Shown one piece after another: positions 16,359 to 24,165 of a stretch of 28,783 nt of DNA. Origin of the DNA: Desulfotomaculum sp. (GTDB lineage Bacteria; Bacillota; Desulfotomaculia; Desulfotomaculales; Nap2-2B). Location of the stretch: the NCBI GenBank assembly GCA_003485325.1, contig DMZI01000066.1, forward strand, positions 1 through 28,783, read 5' to 3'. How positions within the stretch are numbered: position 1 is the stretch's first letter; each line of letters begins with the position of its first letter. The position numbers and the translations under genes were made by a program. The notes under the pieces are model-generated. The model saw only the letters and a program-made list of their open reading frames with translations. It searched no databases and had not been told where the DNA came from.

Positions 16359-16771
16359 TCAAACTGCCGGCGATGGATTTTCCCGTGGAGAAGATGATCA
16401 ATACAGCCCGCGCCGCCAAAGAAGCGGCCTACGCCCCATACTCCGGACTCCGGGTTGGCGCTGCCTTGCTTACATCCCAGGGCCGTTTATACAAAGGCTG
16501 CAATATTGAAAACGTATCTTACGGCTTAACCGTCTGCGCAGAGAGAGTGGCTTTCTACAAGGCCTTCAGCGAAGGCGAAAGGCAGTTTGCCGCAATGGCG
16601 GTGATTTCGGACCTGGACGGTTTCTGTTCTCCATGCGGCGCCTGCCGTCAGGTATTGTCCGAATTCGGAGCGGATCTAAAAATCTACATCTGTTCAAAAA
16701 ACGGCGAATTCATAGTTAAAACACTTACCGAACTCCTTCCGGAGCCATTCATTTTCCGGCCCTCCAGCTAA
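16355..16771 (+). CDS. cdd: Cytidine deaminase
   Basis: This is a homotetrameric-type cytidine/deoxycytidine deaminase of pyrimidine salvage, 138 residues from the TTG at 16355. Zinc and catalytic residues are present: C61-A-E63 and P-C94-G-A-C97-R-Q. I chose the TTG that overlaps the ybeY stop (TTGA), with GGGGTGGA at 16340-16347 at a good distance. A GTG at 16343 and an ATG at 16373 are alternatives. In many Firmicutes dgkA lies between ybeY and cdd and era follows. Here dgkA is absent and cdd ends the cluster. Confidence 0.93.
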   Translation: MIKLPAMDFPVEKMINTARAAKEAAYAPYSGLRVGAALLTSQGRLYKGCNIENVSYGLTVCAERVAFYKAFSEGERQFAAMAVISDLDGFCSPCGACRQVLSEFGADLKIYICSKNGEFIVKTLTELLPEPFIFRPSS

Positions 16772-17085
16772 TACAAGAAGACGGTTTCGCGTATTAGATT
16801 ATCCAACCTGCCCCGTCCACGCCACCTACAGGGTAATATATGCTTCTTTAAAATACACCATTTCCCAGCAAGATAACATCCGGGTCAGTTCCTGGATGCA
16901 TCGTTCTTTCCTCCATAAGATGTGAACATGAGCACATAGGCAGTTGACCTCCCTGAAACAAATTAACGTTATCACACATTAAAAAGTTGAGTCATATAAT
17001 TAGAATTATAACACCGCAAAAATTTGTTTTGAACAATAAAAAGCCCGCAGAACTAAAACAAAACGAAAGCGAGGTGTGATCATCT
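16772..17085. other. Gene-free spacer after the cdd cluster
   Basis: This 314-base A/T-rich stretch has no credible gene. A weak hairpin (CTAATAC at 16768-16774 with GTATTAG at 16791-16797, 16-nt loop) overlaps the cdd stop and lacks a T-tract. The right part holds a possible sporulation-type -10 (listed separately) and the ribosome site GAGGTG at 17071-17076 for the next gene. Confidence 0.6.
16993..17000 (+). promoter_or_regulatory. Possible sigma-E/K-like -10 (CATATAAT)
   Basis: CATATAAT fits the CATAnnnT core of mother-cell sigma-E and sigma-K promoters and lies about 86 nt before the TTG of the first holin-like gene. No clear -35 could be assigned. An ordinary sigma-A reading (TTGAGT at 16987 with TATAAC at 17007, 14-nt spacer) is a weak alternative. 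Confidence 0.3.
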
Positions 17086-17397
17086 TTGACACCGTTCAAG
17101 GACCGCTTGAAATCCCGCAAACTGATTATGGCTATTCTTGCCGCTCTATCCGGAGTGTTAAAAGTTTACTATCCCGATTTTCCTGACCAGGCGCTGTACA
17201 CAATAGTCGGTTCACTGATGGGGTATGTTGCAATCCAGGGAGTATTAGACTGCACCGGACAATTTACGTCCCCGTCTGATACGTCAGGCGCCACATGTGA
17301 ACCAGGCGTACCCGATTCTAAAATCATAAACCTGATTAACCAGCTAAACAATATACTCGACCAACTGCAACAGTGGCTGATAAAAGCCAGACAATAA
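17086..17397 (+). CDS. Small holin-like membrane protein, copy 1
   Basis: This is 103 residues. A basic N-terminus with LKSRK precedes a hydrophobic helix (about 13-28), a short PDFPDQ turn, a second helix (about 34-52, ALYTIVGSLMGYVAIQG) and an amphipathic C-terminal helix (about 75-103). The SRK-helix-turn-helix layout resembles small phage holin-like proteins, but I cannot name a family. The start is TTG with GAGGTG at 17071-17076. A clear paralogue lies 28 nt downstream with the same leader motif AGCGAGGTG. There is no lysin or other phage gene nearby. Confidence 0.6.
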   Translation: MTPFKDRLKSRKLIMAILAALSGVLKVYYPDFPDQALYTIVGSLMGYVAIQGVLDCTGQFTSPSDTSGATCEPGVPDSKIINLINQLNNILDQLQQWLIKARQ

Positions 17398-17425
17398 AAA
17401 AAGCATTAAGCGAGGTGCAAGATTT

Positions 17426-17746
17426 TTGAAAAAAAATTTTTTGGAGAGCCTTAAATCGCGGAAATTTATTATAACAATAATAGCGGCGGCGGTCAGCCTG
17501 GCAAAGTTTTATTTGCCCTGTTTTCCCGATTCCGCATTATACACCATAGTCGGTTGCCTGATGGGATATGTTTTAATTCAGGGCATCGTGGATATCACTG
17601 CTCAATTTGCGAACGGTTCAGCAAAAAAACCGGCAGCACAGGCAGATAGCCCTGCTGAAACGGATGCGAGATATATTAAACTGGTATCGCGTTTAAACGA
17701 GGTGTCCGCAGAGCTTCAGGAATGGTTAAATAAATCTAAAGCATAA
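17426..17746 (+). CDS. Small holin-like membrane protein, copy 2
   Basis: This 106-residue paralogue of the preceding gene shares LKSRK, the FPDxALYTIVGxLMGY block and the IQGxxDxTxQF block at matching positions. It also has two membrane helices and an amphipathic C-terminal helix. The linker (residues 65-80) is Ala/Pro-rich. The start is TTG with GAGGTG upstream. It is followed at once by a strong terminator, so the pair forms a two-gene unit. Role unknown; a holin-like or membrane-remodelling role is only suggested by topology. Confidence 0.6.
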   Translation: MKKNFLESLKSRKFIITIIAAAVSLAKFYLPCFPDSALYTIVGCLMGYVLIQGIVDITAQFANGSAKKPAAQADSPAETDARYIKLVSRLNEVSAELQEWLNKSKA

Positions 17747-17749
17747 AGA

Positions 17750-17778
17750 AAAGCTCCTCATTTGAGGAGTTTTTCTTT
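17750..17778 (+). terminator. Intrinsic terminator of the holin-like pair
   Basis: CTCCTCA at 17754-17760 pairs with TGAGGAG at 17763-17769 (the innermost pair is probably open). The stem is extended by A/T and G-T pairs and followed by a T-rich run to 17778. Confidence 0.85.
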
Positions 17779-17801
17779 TCAAGATTTTAAAATTTAAATT
17801 T

Positions 17802-17831
17802 TAAGGCGCCAGGAACATACCTGACGCCTTA
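17802..17831 (-). terminator. Hairpin, probable leftward terminator
   Basis: TAAGGCG at 17802-17808 pairs with CGCCTTA at 17825-17831 and CAGG at 17810-17813 with CCTG at 17820-17823, with a single mismatch and a 6-nt loop. Read leftward it is followed by A/T-rich sequence with T runs. It lies just past the stop of the leftward gene remnant at 17876 and was probably its terminator. Confidence 0.5.
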
Positions 17832-17875
17832 GTTCTTCTAACAACATTATTAGACGCCGACGAATAATACAATAT

Positions 17876-18212
17876 CTATATAACAACGTTGTTCAAAGCC
17901 AGTGTGCCGTTGTTTGACGCTGTAATAGTCCGGGTTATGTTCCCGTTGGGGTTGACATTCTGGCTTGCCGGCGTCTTGGTGATTTCTGGTGAAGCGCCGG
18001 GTTGAGCATTTAAAGAAGCGCAGTATTCAAAGTTATAGCTTTCGTTGAAATCATCCCCAACTGAGCGGCGTCAACCGGGTTTACCCAGGTAGAATCCGAA
18101 GTATGCGGCGACAGAAATATATCATACTTTAACTGTTTACACGGGGCGCATAGCCGAAAAAGGCTCCATTTCCTACATCCGTAGCGCTGATTATGTCCGG
18201 AGAGGAACTGGG
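17876..18212 (-). pseudogene. Decayed fragment of a paralogue of the giant SPOCS/Ig protein
   Basis: Read leftward from 18212, the sequence encodes SSSPDIISATDVGNGAFFGY, then after a frameshift YDIFLSPHTSDSTW. After another frameshift it encodes FNESYNFEYCASLNAQPGAS and VNPNGNITRTITASNNGT, ending in a TAG at 17876-17878. These match, in order, residues of about 157-205 and 471-530 of the 1459-residue protein encoded next to it. About 260 residues between the two blocks are deleted, the frame is broken at least twice, and the Ig repeats and SPOCS domain are missing. It is a relic of an ancestral tandem copy. Confidence 0.8.
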
Positions 18213-18246
18213 CTATGGATTACCCTGTGCCGGGCCATTCATAAAT

Positions 18247-18288
18247 AAAGCCTGGAACTCCCAACCGAAGTTAGAAGCTACAGGCTTT
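18247..18288 (-). terminator. Probable terminator of the giant gene
   Basis: AAAGCCTG at 18247-18254 pairs with CAGGCTTT at 18281-18288, 11 nt beyond the leftward stop at 18299. The leftward tail is T-rich but interrupted (TTTATTTAT). The rightward side has a T5 run, so it may work in both directions. Confidence 0.6.
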
Positions 18289-18298
18289 TTTAGACAAA

Positions 18299-21200
18299 CT
18301 ACTTTTCCCTGATTCCTACAAACAGCACAATGTCCTTCTTAATTGTTCTTGGATCTATTATGTGCCATTGTTTGTGTTCAATTAATATTACCGGTACTAC
18401 TTCTGCATCCAAGGGCAGATCCGGACAGAGTATCAATGCATTAAAGGGGACCATGAAATGGGCAAAATGTTCAGGCTGTTGTGTGCTTGCGGCCACATAG
18501 GTCACTCCGATTTCGACAAAACCGCTGATGGTCACCTTTGTTCCGTCAATTGTATTGAATATGTCAATGTCTAAAACCTGGGGTGTAACGTTAAAATCAA
18601 TAACATTTTCAATGTCAGGTTTTTGCTCCGGTATTTCCAGATTGCCGTCAACAAGCACCTGCGTAAAACATTCAGGCAAGTTATCGACTATATACGTGTT
18701 TTCAGTTTCCACTGTAAAACCGGCGCAGTCTGTAGCTACAGCCTTGACCGTATGAGGTCCCTCGCTGTATTGAGTAGTATCCCAATCAAATATAAACTCT
18801 GTGGTTTTTGCGCCGCCTTCCACATGCTCCGTATACACGAGCTGCCCATCTATATATAGTTCTACCTTTGACAGGCATTCATTGTCCTGAGCAGTTACCA
18901 ATAGCGGAACCATACCGAATACTGTCGTCCCATCCGGCGGAGAGGGAATCTGTACAGTGGGCGGTGTGTTGTCAACTGTAACGTTAATTATAGCCTGGGC
19001 AGTATTGTTGCATTGATCCGCTGCAGTTGCCCTCAGTTTATAAGGACCGCTGGGAAGAGGTACCGTATTCCAATTAGTCGCGTAGGTGTCGCCTAACGGT
19101 GTGTTCACAGTGGCAATAAAATTATAAGTCGCGCCACCGTTATTGGAGTATTCAAATGTCACACCGGAAACCCCGACATTGTCCGTAGCTGTTGCGCTTA
19201 AAGTAACCGTACCGGAAACAAATGAGCCTTCCAATGGCGTGACCCAATTTACCGTCGGCGGTGTGTTATCTATTGTAAAAGGGCTGTCAGATACATCTTC
19301 TGTTGATACTATTCCATCCGAAACTATAACTTTGATTACATAATTATTTCCGCTGGGCAAACCGGAGGTATCCCAGGAGTAAGAGCACTGGCTAGGAGGG
19401 GGGCAAACCCCTGTCAAACCGGTAGCCAGCAGGGTGAAATTTATACCCCCGTCTGACGAATAAAGCAAAGAGTATGTAAGGTTGGTGCTTCCATTAGGAT
19501 CCAGCGCATTCCAGGTGATGTTTGTGCCGGTTGGACAAATAATCTCACCGCCGTTTGGGCTTATCAACGTTACTATGGGCGGAAGGTCAATGGTGACGTT
19601 AATGATTGCTTGAGCCGAATTGGCGCACTCGTCTGTTGCAATAGCCTTGAGCTTGTATGGACCCGGCGTCAGAGAGGCAAAATTCCAGCTTACGCTGTAT
19701 ATGTTGCCGGGCGACGGTGTTGTATCGGTCCCTATATCGGTATAAGTAATACCGTCTGGTGAATACTGGAATTTAACACTGGCTACGTTTACATTGTCGG
19801 TAGCTGAAGCTTGCAGCGTCACCGGGCTGGTTGTGATCAGACTGCCGTTGACCGGTGATACCCAGTTGACGGTGGGTGGTGTGTTATCGAGAGCAAACGG
19901 GCCATCAGATACATCTTCAGCTTCCAGTACGCCGTCTGAGGCCACAACCTTAATCAGGTAGTTGCTGCCGCTGGGCAAAGCACTTGTGTCCCACATATAT
20001 GAGCAATATGGCGGGCCCGGAGGCGGACATGTTCCAGTCAAGCCTGATACGATCTGAGTAAACGATACCCCGCCATCACCTGAATAAAAAAGGGTATAAG
20101 TCAATGAGTCACCGTTCGGGTCATCAGCCGTCCAGTTTATATTGGTTCCTGTCGGGCAAATGATTTCACCCCCATTGGGGCTGATAAGAGTCACTTCCGG
20201 CCGCAAATCCATCGTTATTGTTATTGTAGACTGTGCAGTTTTGCCACATAGGTCGGTGGCAACAGCTCTTAGTTGGTAAGTCCCTTTCGGCAACCCGGTG
20301 AGTTCCCAGTTTGTGCTGTAAATGCCTCCGACCGGTGTGCTGACCGTACCGATTAGTGTTGAAGTTATAAAACCGTCTGTGGAATAAAGGAACTGGACAT
20401 TTGCCACACCAACGTTGTCAGAAGCTGAAGCTTCTATAGTTACCGGTGTGCTGCTGAGGAAGCTCCCGTTGGTAGGGAAAACCCAGCTCACCATAGGCGG
20501 TGTATTATCAATAGTAAACGGTCCATCAGAAACGTCCTGTCCTGACAATTCCCCGTCCGAAGCAATAACCCTGACGAGATAGTTGCTACCGCTGGGCAAA
20601 GCGCTTGTGTCCCAAAAATAAGAACAATATGGTGGCCCGGGAGGAGGACAGGAACCCGTTAAGCCGGTTGTAATCTGTGTGTATGTGCTTCCGCCGTCTG
20701 CAGAATATTCCAGAGTATAAGTTAATGGATCGCCGTCCGGATCTGAAGCGGTCCAGGTTATGGTGATACCGTTACAGACAAGTTCGCCGCCGTTGGGACT
20801 AATTATGTTAGCCGTGGGAGGCTGGTTTATCACGTTAACTTCCGCTGAGGCAGTTTCACTATAGCTGGCTGGTGAAGTGTCCGTCCCTGTGAGTGTAACA
20901 TCGTTTTCAAAAGTTGCCGTGGTAGCTGGAGGAGCCGTGGCGTTTAAAGTGATAGTGATTCCTACCGGTGTAAGTGGTGGAATACTGGCAGGTATTTGAG
21001 GCGTTTGCCAGGTTATAACGGTTGTTCCTCCCGGTCCGGGCAAAACTGAGCTGGGCGCGGGTACGGATGACAGAAAGGTTATTCCGGCAGGCAGTGTATC
21101 AGTTACAACTACATTATTCAATGCTAATGTACCATTGTTCCCCGCAGTGATGGTCCATGTTATAGTACCGTTTGGATTTACCGTTTGGGTCAAGGGTGTT

Positions 21201-22678
21201 TTTATTACGAACGGTGAAGCGCCTGGAGTGGCATTAACAGAAGCGCAATAACTAACGCTATAACTCTCGTTAAAATTATCCCCCCAGGATGAATTGTAAG
21301 TTGCTGCACTCTGGAACCCGGTACCCGGTGGAGTAACCTGCGCAGTAAAGCTAACCACAGTCCCCGGCCCGGTTTGACCCGCCAGGGCTGCGGAGTTCCA
21401 GGTAAGTGTCTGGCCTACTATGCTGCTGGGGGGAATAGAGGCTGACCCAACATTATATACTGCCCAGGGAGCAAGGGTAATACTGGCAGATGCTCCGGCG
21501 GCATCGCTGCCGCCATCGTTGATCAGGATAAAGGTTACTGTAGTGGTGGAACCCTGCGGGATATTTGCCGGCAAGGTTCTCCACACCAGGCGAGGCTTGC
21601 CTACTGAAAAGAAAATAGAATCATACACAAACCTCAGGTAGGGAGCATCTTCATTATTGGAATAGGGCAGGCTTGTGGAATATTCGTGTCCTCCCTCATA
21701 GACGATTTTTCCGGCGCCTGTGCCTCCCTTGTAACTGCCGCCTGCCATGAAGTCGTACTGCGTACTGTTATCAAGAAAATGTGCAATCACCTGTGTGGAA
21801 GCATTGTAAGTAACAGATGTATGCAGCCAGGTTTGCTCCGAGCCCCCGGGCAACTTTTGGACCTTCCCGGACGTAGGCACTGCCTGTGCAGAAGGATAAT
21901 CGGGCACATCAACCGTGAATGTTCCGTCATCACCTTTATTGGGGAAGTCAGGAATACCGGATGTGGTTAAAAAAGGGCCGCAAATGTTTTCTAAAGAACC
22001 GACGGAATGGCAGGTTGCGTGTAAAAACCCCCCGGTTTGCAGATACAGGTTTAATTCTGCACAATTTGTTGGTGACCAGTCACCGTCCGATGTGTGGGGT
22101 GACAGGAAAATATCATAAGCCAGCCTCCGGCAGGGATCGGTTGTATTATAGCCAAAAAACGCCCCGTTAGCTACATCAGTGCTGGTTAGGACATCAGGAG
22201 ATGAACTGGACCAGGTACTGCCGGTAGAATCCGGTATCTTGGCTGCATTGAGGTAGCCTGTCATAATGGCAGAGTTTTTGTCTTCCACTGCTATCCTCGG
22301 AACCCTGCTTAATGTAAAAGCAACTGGAGCGGTAAATCCCCCTGTTGCCCTGTGCACTGCAGTTGCAGGGTTGGCAGATTGCCATGCATTGATGATGGGC
22401 AAAGCCTGATTATAATACGCGGAATCAATAAGGAAAGGCCCGCCGGTATATGCGTGACCTATGATACTGGCGCTGGTCTGTAAGTCCTGGGCAGAAGCGG
22501 TAAAATCGGTTCCATTATACGCCTTGCCTGGATTGATGGACCACTTGACCGGTATTCCATTGGAAAGAAGCCTGTAAACAAGACCATACGCCAGCCACAT
22601 GCCGTTGTTCTGGTAGGCCTCTTCCATGGGGATAATCAGTGTATTGGCAGCAAAAGTTTCTACAGCCAAATAGATCAC
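18299..22678 (-). CDS. Giant modular protein: unknown N-domain, DUF11, Ig-like repeats, C-terminal SPOCS domain
   Basis: This protein has 1459 residues and no evident signal peptide. Residues 1-358 form an unrecognised domain with His/Cys/Gly-rich motifs (HATCHSVGS near 217, YEGGHEYS near 325) that loosely recall a glutamine-amidotransferase-like fold; this is low confidence. Residues 360-485 look like a beta-sandwich and 489-610 like a DUF11 repeat. Residues 617-1238 hold three tandem ~207-residue double Ig-like modules, each with SPNGGE (at 627, 833, 1040) and IDNTPP motifs. Residues 1240-1335 are a further Ig-like module. Residues 1336-1459 are a SPOCS/DUF3794 domain (IPEQKP, then HFAHFMVPF), the same domain as in the small genes upstream. 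The start may be GTG 22678 or TTG 22669; the latter has better spacing from AAAGGA. It lies 7 nt after the previous stop, so it is co-transcribed. I infer a spore-surface display protein. Confidence 0.8.
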   Translation of the reverse strand: MIYLAVETFAANTLIIPMEEAYQNNGMWLAYGLVYRLLSNGIPVKWSINPGKAYNGTDFTASAQDLQTSASIIGHAYTGGPFLIDSAYYNQALPIINAWQSANPATAVHRATGGFTAPVAFTLSRVPRIAVEDKNSAIMTGYLNAAKIPDSTGSTWSSSSPDVLTSTDVANGAFFGYNTTDPCRRLAYDIFLSPHTSDGDWSPTNCAELNLYLQTGGFLHATCHSVGSLENICGPFLTTSGIPDFPNKGDDGTFTVDVPDYPSAQAVPTSGKVQKLPGGSEQTWLHTSVTYNASTQVIAHFLDNSTQYDFMAGGSYKGGTGAGKIVYEGGHEYSTSLPYSNNEDAPYLRFVYDSIFFSVGKPRLVWRTLPANIPQGSTTTVTFILINDGGSDAAGASASITLAPWAVYNVGSASIPPSSIVGQTLTWNSAALAGQTGPGTVVSFTAQVTPPGTGFQSAATYNSSWGDNFNESYSVSYCASVNATPGASPFVIKTPLTQTVNPNGTITWTITAGNNGTLALNNVVVTDTLPAGITFLSSVPAPSSVLPGPGGTTVITWQTPQIPASIPPLTPVGITITLNATAPPATTATFENDVTLTGTDTSPASYSETASAEVNVINQPPTANIISPNGGELVCNGITITWTASDPDGDPLTYTLEYSADGGSTYTQITTGLTGSCPPPGPPYCSYFWDTSALPSGSNYLVRVIASDGELSGQDVSDGPFTIDNTPPMVSWVFPTNGSFLSSTPVTIEASASDNVGVANVQFLYSTDGFITSTLIGTVSTPVGGIYSTNWELTGLPKGTYQLRAVATDLCGKTAQSTITITMDLRPEVTLISPNGGEIICPTGTNINWTADDPNGDSLTYTLFYSGDGGVSFTQIVSGLTGTCPPPGPPYCSYMWDTSALPSGSNYLIKVVASDGVLEAEDVSDGPFALDNTPPTVNWVSPVNGSLITTSPVTLQASATDNVNVASVKFQYSPDGITYTDIGTDTTPSPGNIYSVSWNFASLTPGPYKLKAIATDECANSAQAIINVTIDLPPIVTLISPNGGEIICPTGTNITWNALDPNGSTNLTYSLLYSSDGGINFTLLATGLTGVCPPPSQCSYSWDTSGLPSGNNYVIKVIVSDGIVSTEDVSDSPFTIDNTPPTVNWVTPLEGSFVSGTVTLSATATDNVGVSGVTFEYSNNGGATYNFIATVNTPLGDTYATNWNTVPLPSGPYKLRATAADQCNNTAQAIINVTVDNTPPTVQIPSPPDGTTVFGMVPLLVTAQDNECLSKVELYIDGQLVYTEHVEGGAKTTEFIFDWDTTQYSEGPHTVKAVATDCAGFTVETENTYIVDNLPECFTQVLVDGNLEIPEQKPDIENVIDFNVTPQVLDIDIFNTIDGTKVTISGFVEIGVTYVAASTQQPEHFAHFMVPFNALILCPDLPLDAEVVPVILIEHKQWHIIDPRTIKKDIVLFVGIREK
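18965..20830 (-). repeat. Three tandem ~207-residue double Ig-like modules
   Basis: Within the giant gene the SPNGGE codons fall at 20783-20800, 20165-20182 and 19544-19561, giving periods of 206 and 207 codons. Each unit has an A half with a Cys-bearing CPPPGPPYC-type loop (shortened to CPPPSQC in unit 3) and WDTSxLPSG, and a B half with TDNVxVxxVxFxYS and ITxTxD or NVTxD ends. The units are diverged in DNA but clearly homologous in protein. Confidence 0.85.
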
Positions 22679-22685
22679 TTCCTTT

Positions 22686-23129
22686 CTACTCTTCTTTAAT
22701 GCTGATATTTAACTGGATAACTATAATCTTAGACAGATGACGGTCGTCCAGCATATGGATCTGAACATGTTCCTCCAATACATCCACGCAGATAGGTGAA
22801 CCCGGCGCGGGACCGCCCGGCCATTCCAGAAGCGTGGAAAAAGGTTCATCAAAGTGGGCGCCGTGAACCTGCTGGTCGGGCACATCAGCAACGTACTTTA
22901 CAGATATTTTGGCCAAACCGTCTATAATAACTTTTCTTACGGGCAGGGGCGGATTATCATCGGTAACCAGGGGAGTAGCTATAACTTCAGCCTTGATAAT
23001 TTCATATTCAACTTTGTAGCCAAGCAGCCTCTCCATTGGAGGTTTATTGTCCGGGATGGTAAGATTATGGTTTATTGCCAGTTCGTCGAAGATTTCCGGC
23101 GTTCCTGCTATACCTCTTAGAAGCAGCAA
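22686..23129 (-). CDS. Single-domain SPOCS (DUF3794) protein
   Basis: This 147-residue protein is almost entirely one SPOCS domain: IPDNKP at residues 25-30, RKVIIDGLAKI, then VPDQQVHGAHFDEPF. SPOCS domains occur in SipL and SpoVID, which attach coat layers to the forespore surface through SpoIVA. The protein lacks LysM and signal peptide. The start is TTG with GGAGGA upstream. It is closest in sequence to the LTFTGIYK-type proteins of this cluster (the LEWPGGPAPGSPI block resembles IEWPDGPPQGTPI) but has its own N-terminus. It is 15 nt downstream of the previous gene and 7 nt before the giant gene. Confidence 0.85.
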   Translation of the reverse strand: MLLLRGIAGTPEIFDELAINHNLTIPDNKPPMERLLGYKVEYEIIKAEVIATPLVTDDNPPLPVRKVIIDGLAKISVKYVADVPDQQVHGAHFDEPFSTLLEWPGGPAPGSPICVDVLEEHVQIHMLDDRHLSKIIVIQLNISIKEE

Positions 23130-23144
23130 AGTATTTCCTCCTCC

Positions 23145-23615
23145 CTAATTGTCCTTGCGCTGAAGCCAGATAAGAAGCACAATTTCCATGGAGATGGTTC
23201 TTTCATCAATCTGCATGTACTCTTCGTGCTCCACGCAGACGTGCGCGATATATTCATCGAGGTTGAAAGCCAGATCAAGCAAAGACCCGTTGTCGTTTTT
23301 AATCAAAGCCTGGAAGGGAATATCCCAGTGGGCAAAGTGTACCTTCTGGTCGGGAACCTTGGCGATATATTCAATTCCGGCCATAATCTTGCCTGCGACC
23401 AGCACTTTCTTGCCGGGGGGCTTCTTTACCGTTAGAGCTGTATATTTTGTTATATCAATTTCGTGGGTTGTGTTAAATATCTGTTCCTTCGGCGGTTTCT
23501 GCAGGGGTATTTCTAAAAGCCCCGAGAGAGGGATTTGTGTATGATAACTGACCACATCCCCCGGAGCCGGACATAACTCGTCACCTACGTTGCTGTCTAT
23601 GCAAAACTGAGTCAT
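23145..23615 (-). CDS. Single-domain SPOCS (DUF3794) protein
   Basis: This protein has 156 residues. An N-terminal DELCPAPG stretch with Cys15-Pro16 is followed by the SPOCS core: IPLQKP at 36-41, KKVLVAGKIMAGIEYIAK, VPDQKVHFAHWDIPF, and a C-terminal CVEHEEYMQIDERTI strand. The last part resembles the CVEKMEYQQIDKR and CLEHEQYHQL ends of other members. It starts at an ATG with AAAGGAG, shortly after a 15-bp stem terminator. It probably heads the unit with the next SPOCS gene and the giant gene, or is reached by read-through. Confidence 0.85.
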   Translation of the reverse strand: MTQFCIDSNVGDELCPAPGDVVSYHTQIPLSGLLEIPLQKPPKEQIFNTTHEIDITKYTALTVKKPPGKKVLVAGKIMAGIEYIAKVPDQKVHFAHWDIPFQALIKNDNGSLLDLAFNLDEYIAHVCVEHEEYMQIDERTISMEIVLLIWLQRKDN

Positions 23616-23640
23616 TGTCGCACTCCTTTCACTAAAAGCC

Positions 23641-23681
23641 TGATAAGGGACCCTTATAATATAATAAAGGGTCCCTTATCA
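23641..23681 (-). terminator. Perfect 15-bp stem-loop between SPOCS genes
   Basis: TGATAAGGGACCCTT at 23641-23655 is the exact complement of 23667-23681, with an 11-nt A/T loop. Leftward it is followed by GGCTTTTAG, a short T run. It lies 12 nt past the stop of the SPOCS gene at 23693 and about 26 nt before the next ATG. It could be a terminator or attenuator that separates the three-gene cassette from the giant-gene unit. Confidence 0.75.
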
Positions 23682-23692
23682 GTATTAAAATA

Positions 23693-24124
23693 CTAACGAT
23701 ACACGTCCAGGCGTATAAGCACGGCTTTAAAGATGCGCCTGCCGTCTTCCTGTACGAATACCGCTTTTTCTACCACGGGCTGAATTACTATCGGCGTTCC
23801 CTGGGGAGGTCCGTCAGGCCACTCTATCAAGGTACAGAACGGTACTTCAAAATGAGCGGAGTGAACTTTTTGATCGGGCACAAGCGCCGAATATTTTATT
23901 TTTATATTTACTGTTCCAGCAACAATTACCTTGCGAAGCGGATCGTACGGCGGCGCGTTTTCAGTTTCGGGATACGTAAGGGGTGTATCTATTACTACGG
24001 CTTTATCAATGTCAACAGTTACATAGGTTTCTAGAATGCATTCCATCGGGGGTTTCTGGGATGGAACAACTAATTTGCCGTCTATGGGAATTTCCTTGTA
24101 TATTCCTGTAAAAGTTAACGACAT
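23693..24124 (-). CDS. SPOCS protein, LTFTGIYK type, cassette 2
   Basis: This 143-residue protein is one SPOCS domain with the signature MSLTFTGIYK, VPSQKP at residues 20-25, LRKVIVAGTVNIKIKYSA and VPDQKVHSAHFEVPF. It differs from the other types by a longer proline-rich insertion (PETENAPPYDP) before the KVIV strand. It ends in DVYR. It is the third gene of the second cassette and paralogous to the gene at 25492. It is followed by the strong stem-loop at 23641-23681. Confidence 0.88.
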   Translation of the reverse strand: MSLTFTGIYKEIPIDGKLVVPSQKPPMECILETYVTVDIDKAVVIDTPLTYPETENAPPYDPLRKVIVAGTVNIKIKYSALVPDQKVHSAHFEVPFCTLIEWPDGPPQGTPIVIQPVVEKAVFVQEDGRRIFKAVLIRLDVYR

Positions 24125-24165
24125 TAATCAAATCCCTCCTTAATTGAAAGAATGATTATCAAATA

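Noticed and set aside
18965..20830. CRISPR-like or tandem DNA satellite reading of the Ig repeat region
   Set aside because: The periodicity (618-621 bp) is in-frame and conserved at protein level, not DNA level, so it is a protein module repeat.
21686..21970. + strand ORFs within the giant gene and SPOCS genes
   Set aside because: All overlap strong leftward coding sequence with conserved motifs, and none has a ribosome site or family resemblance.
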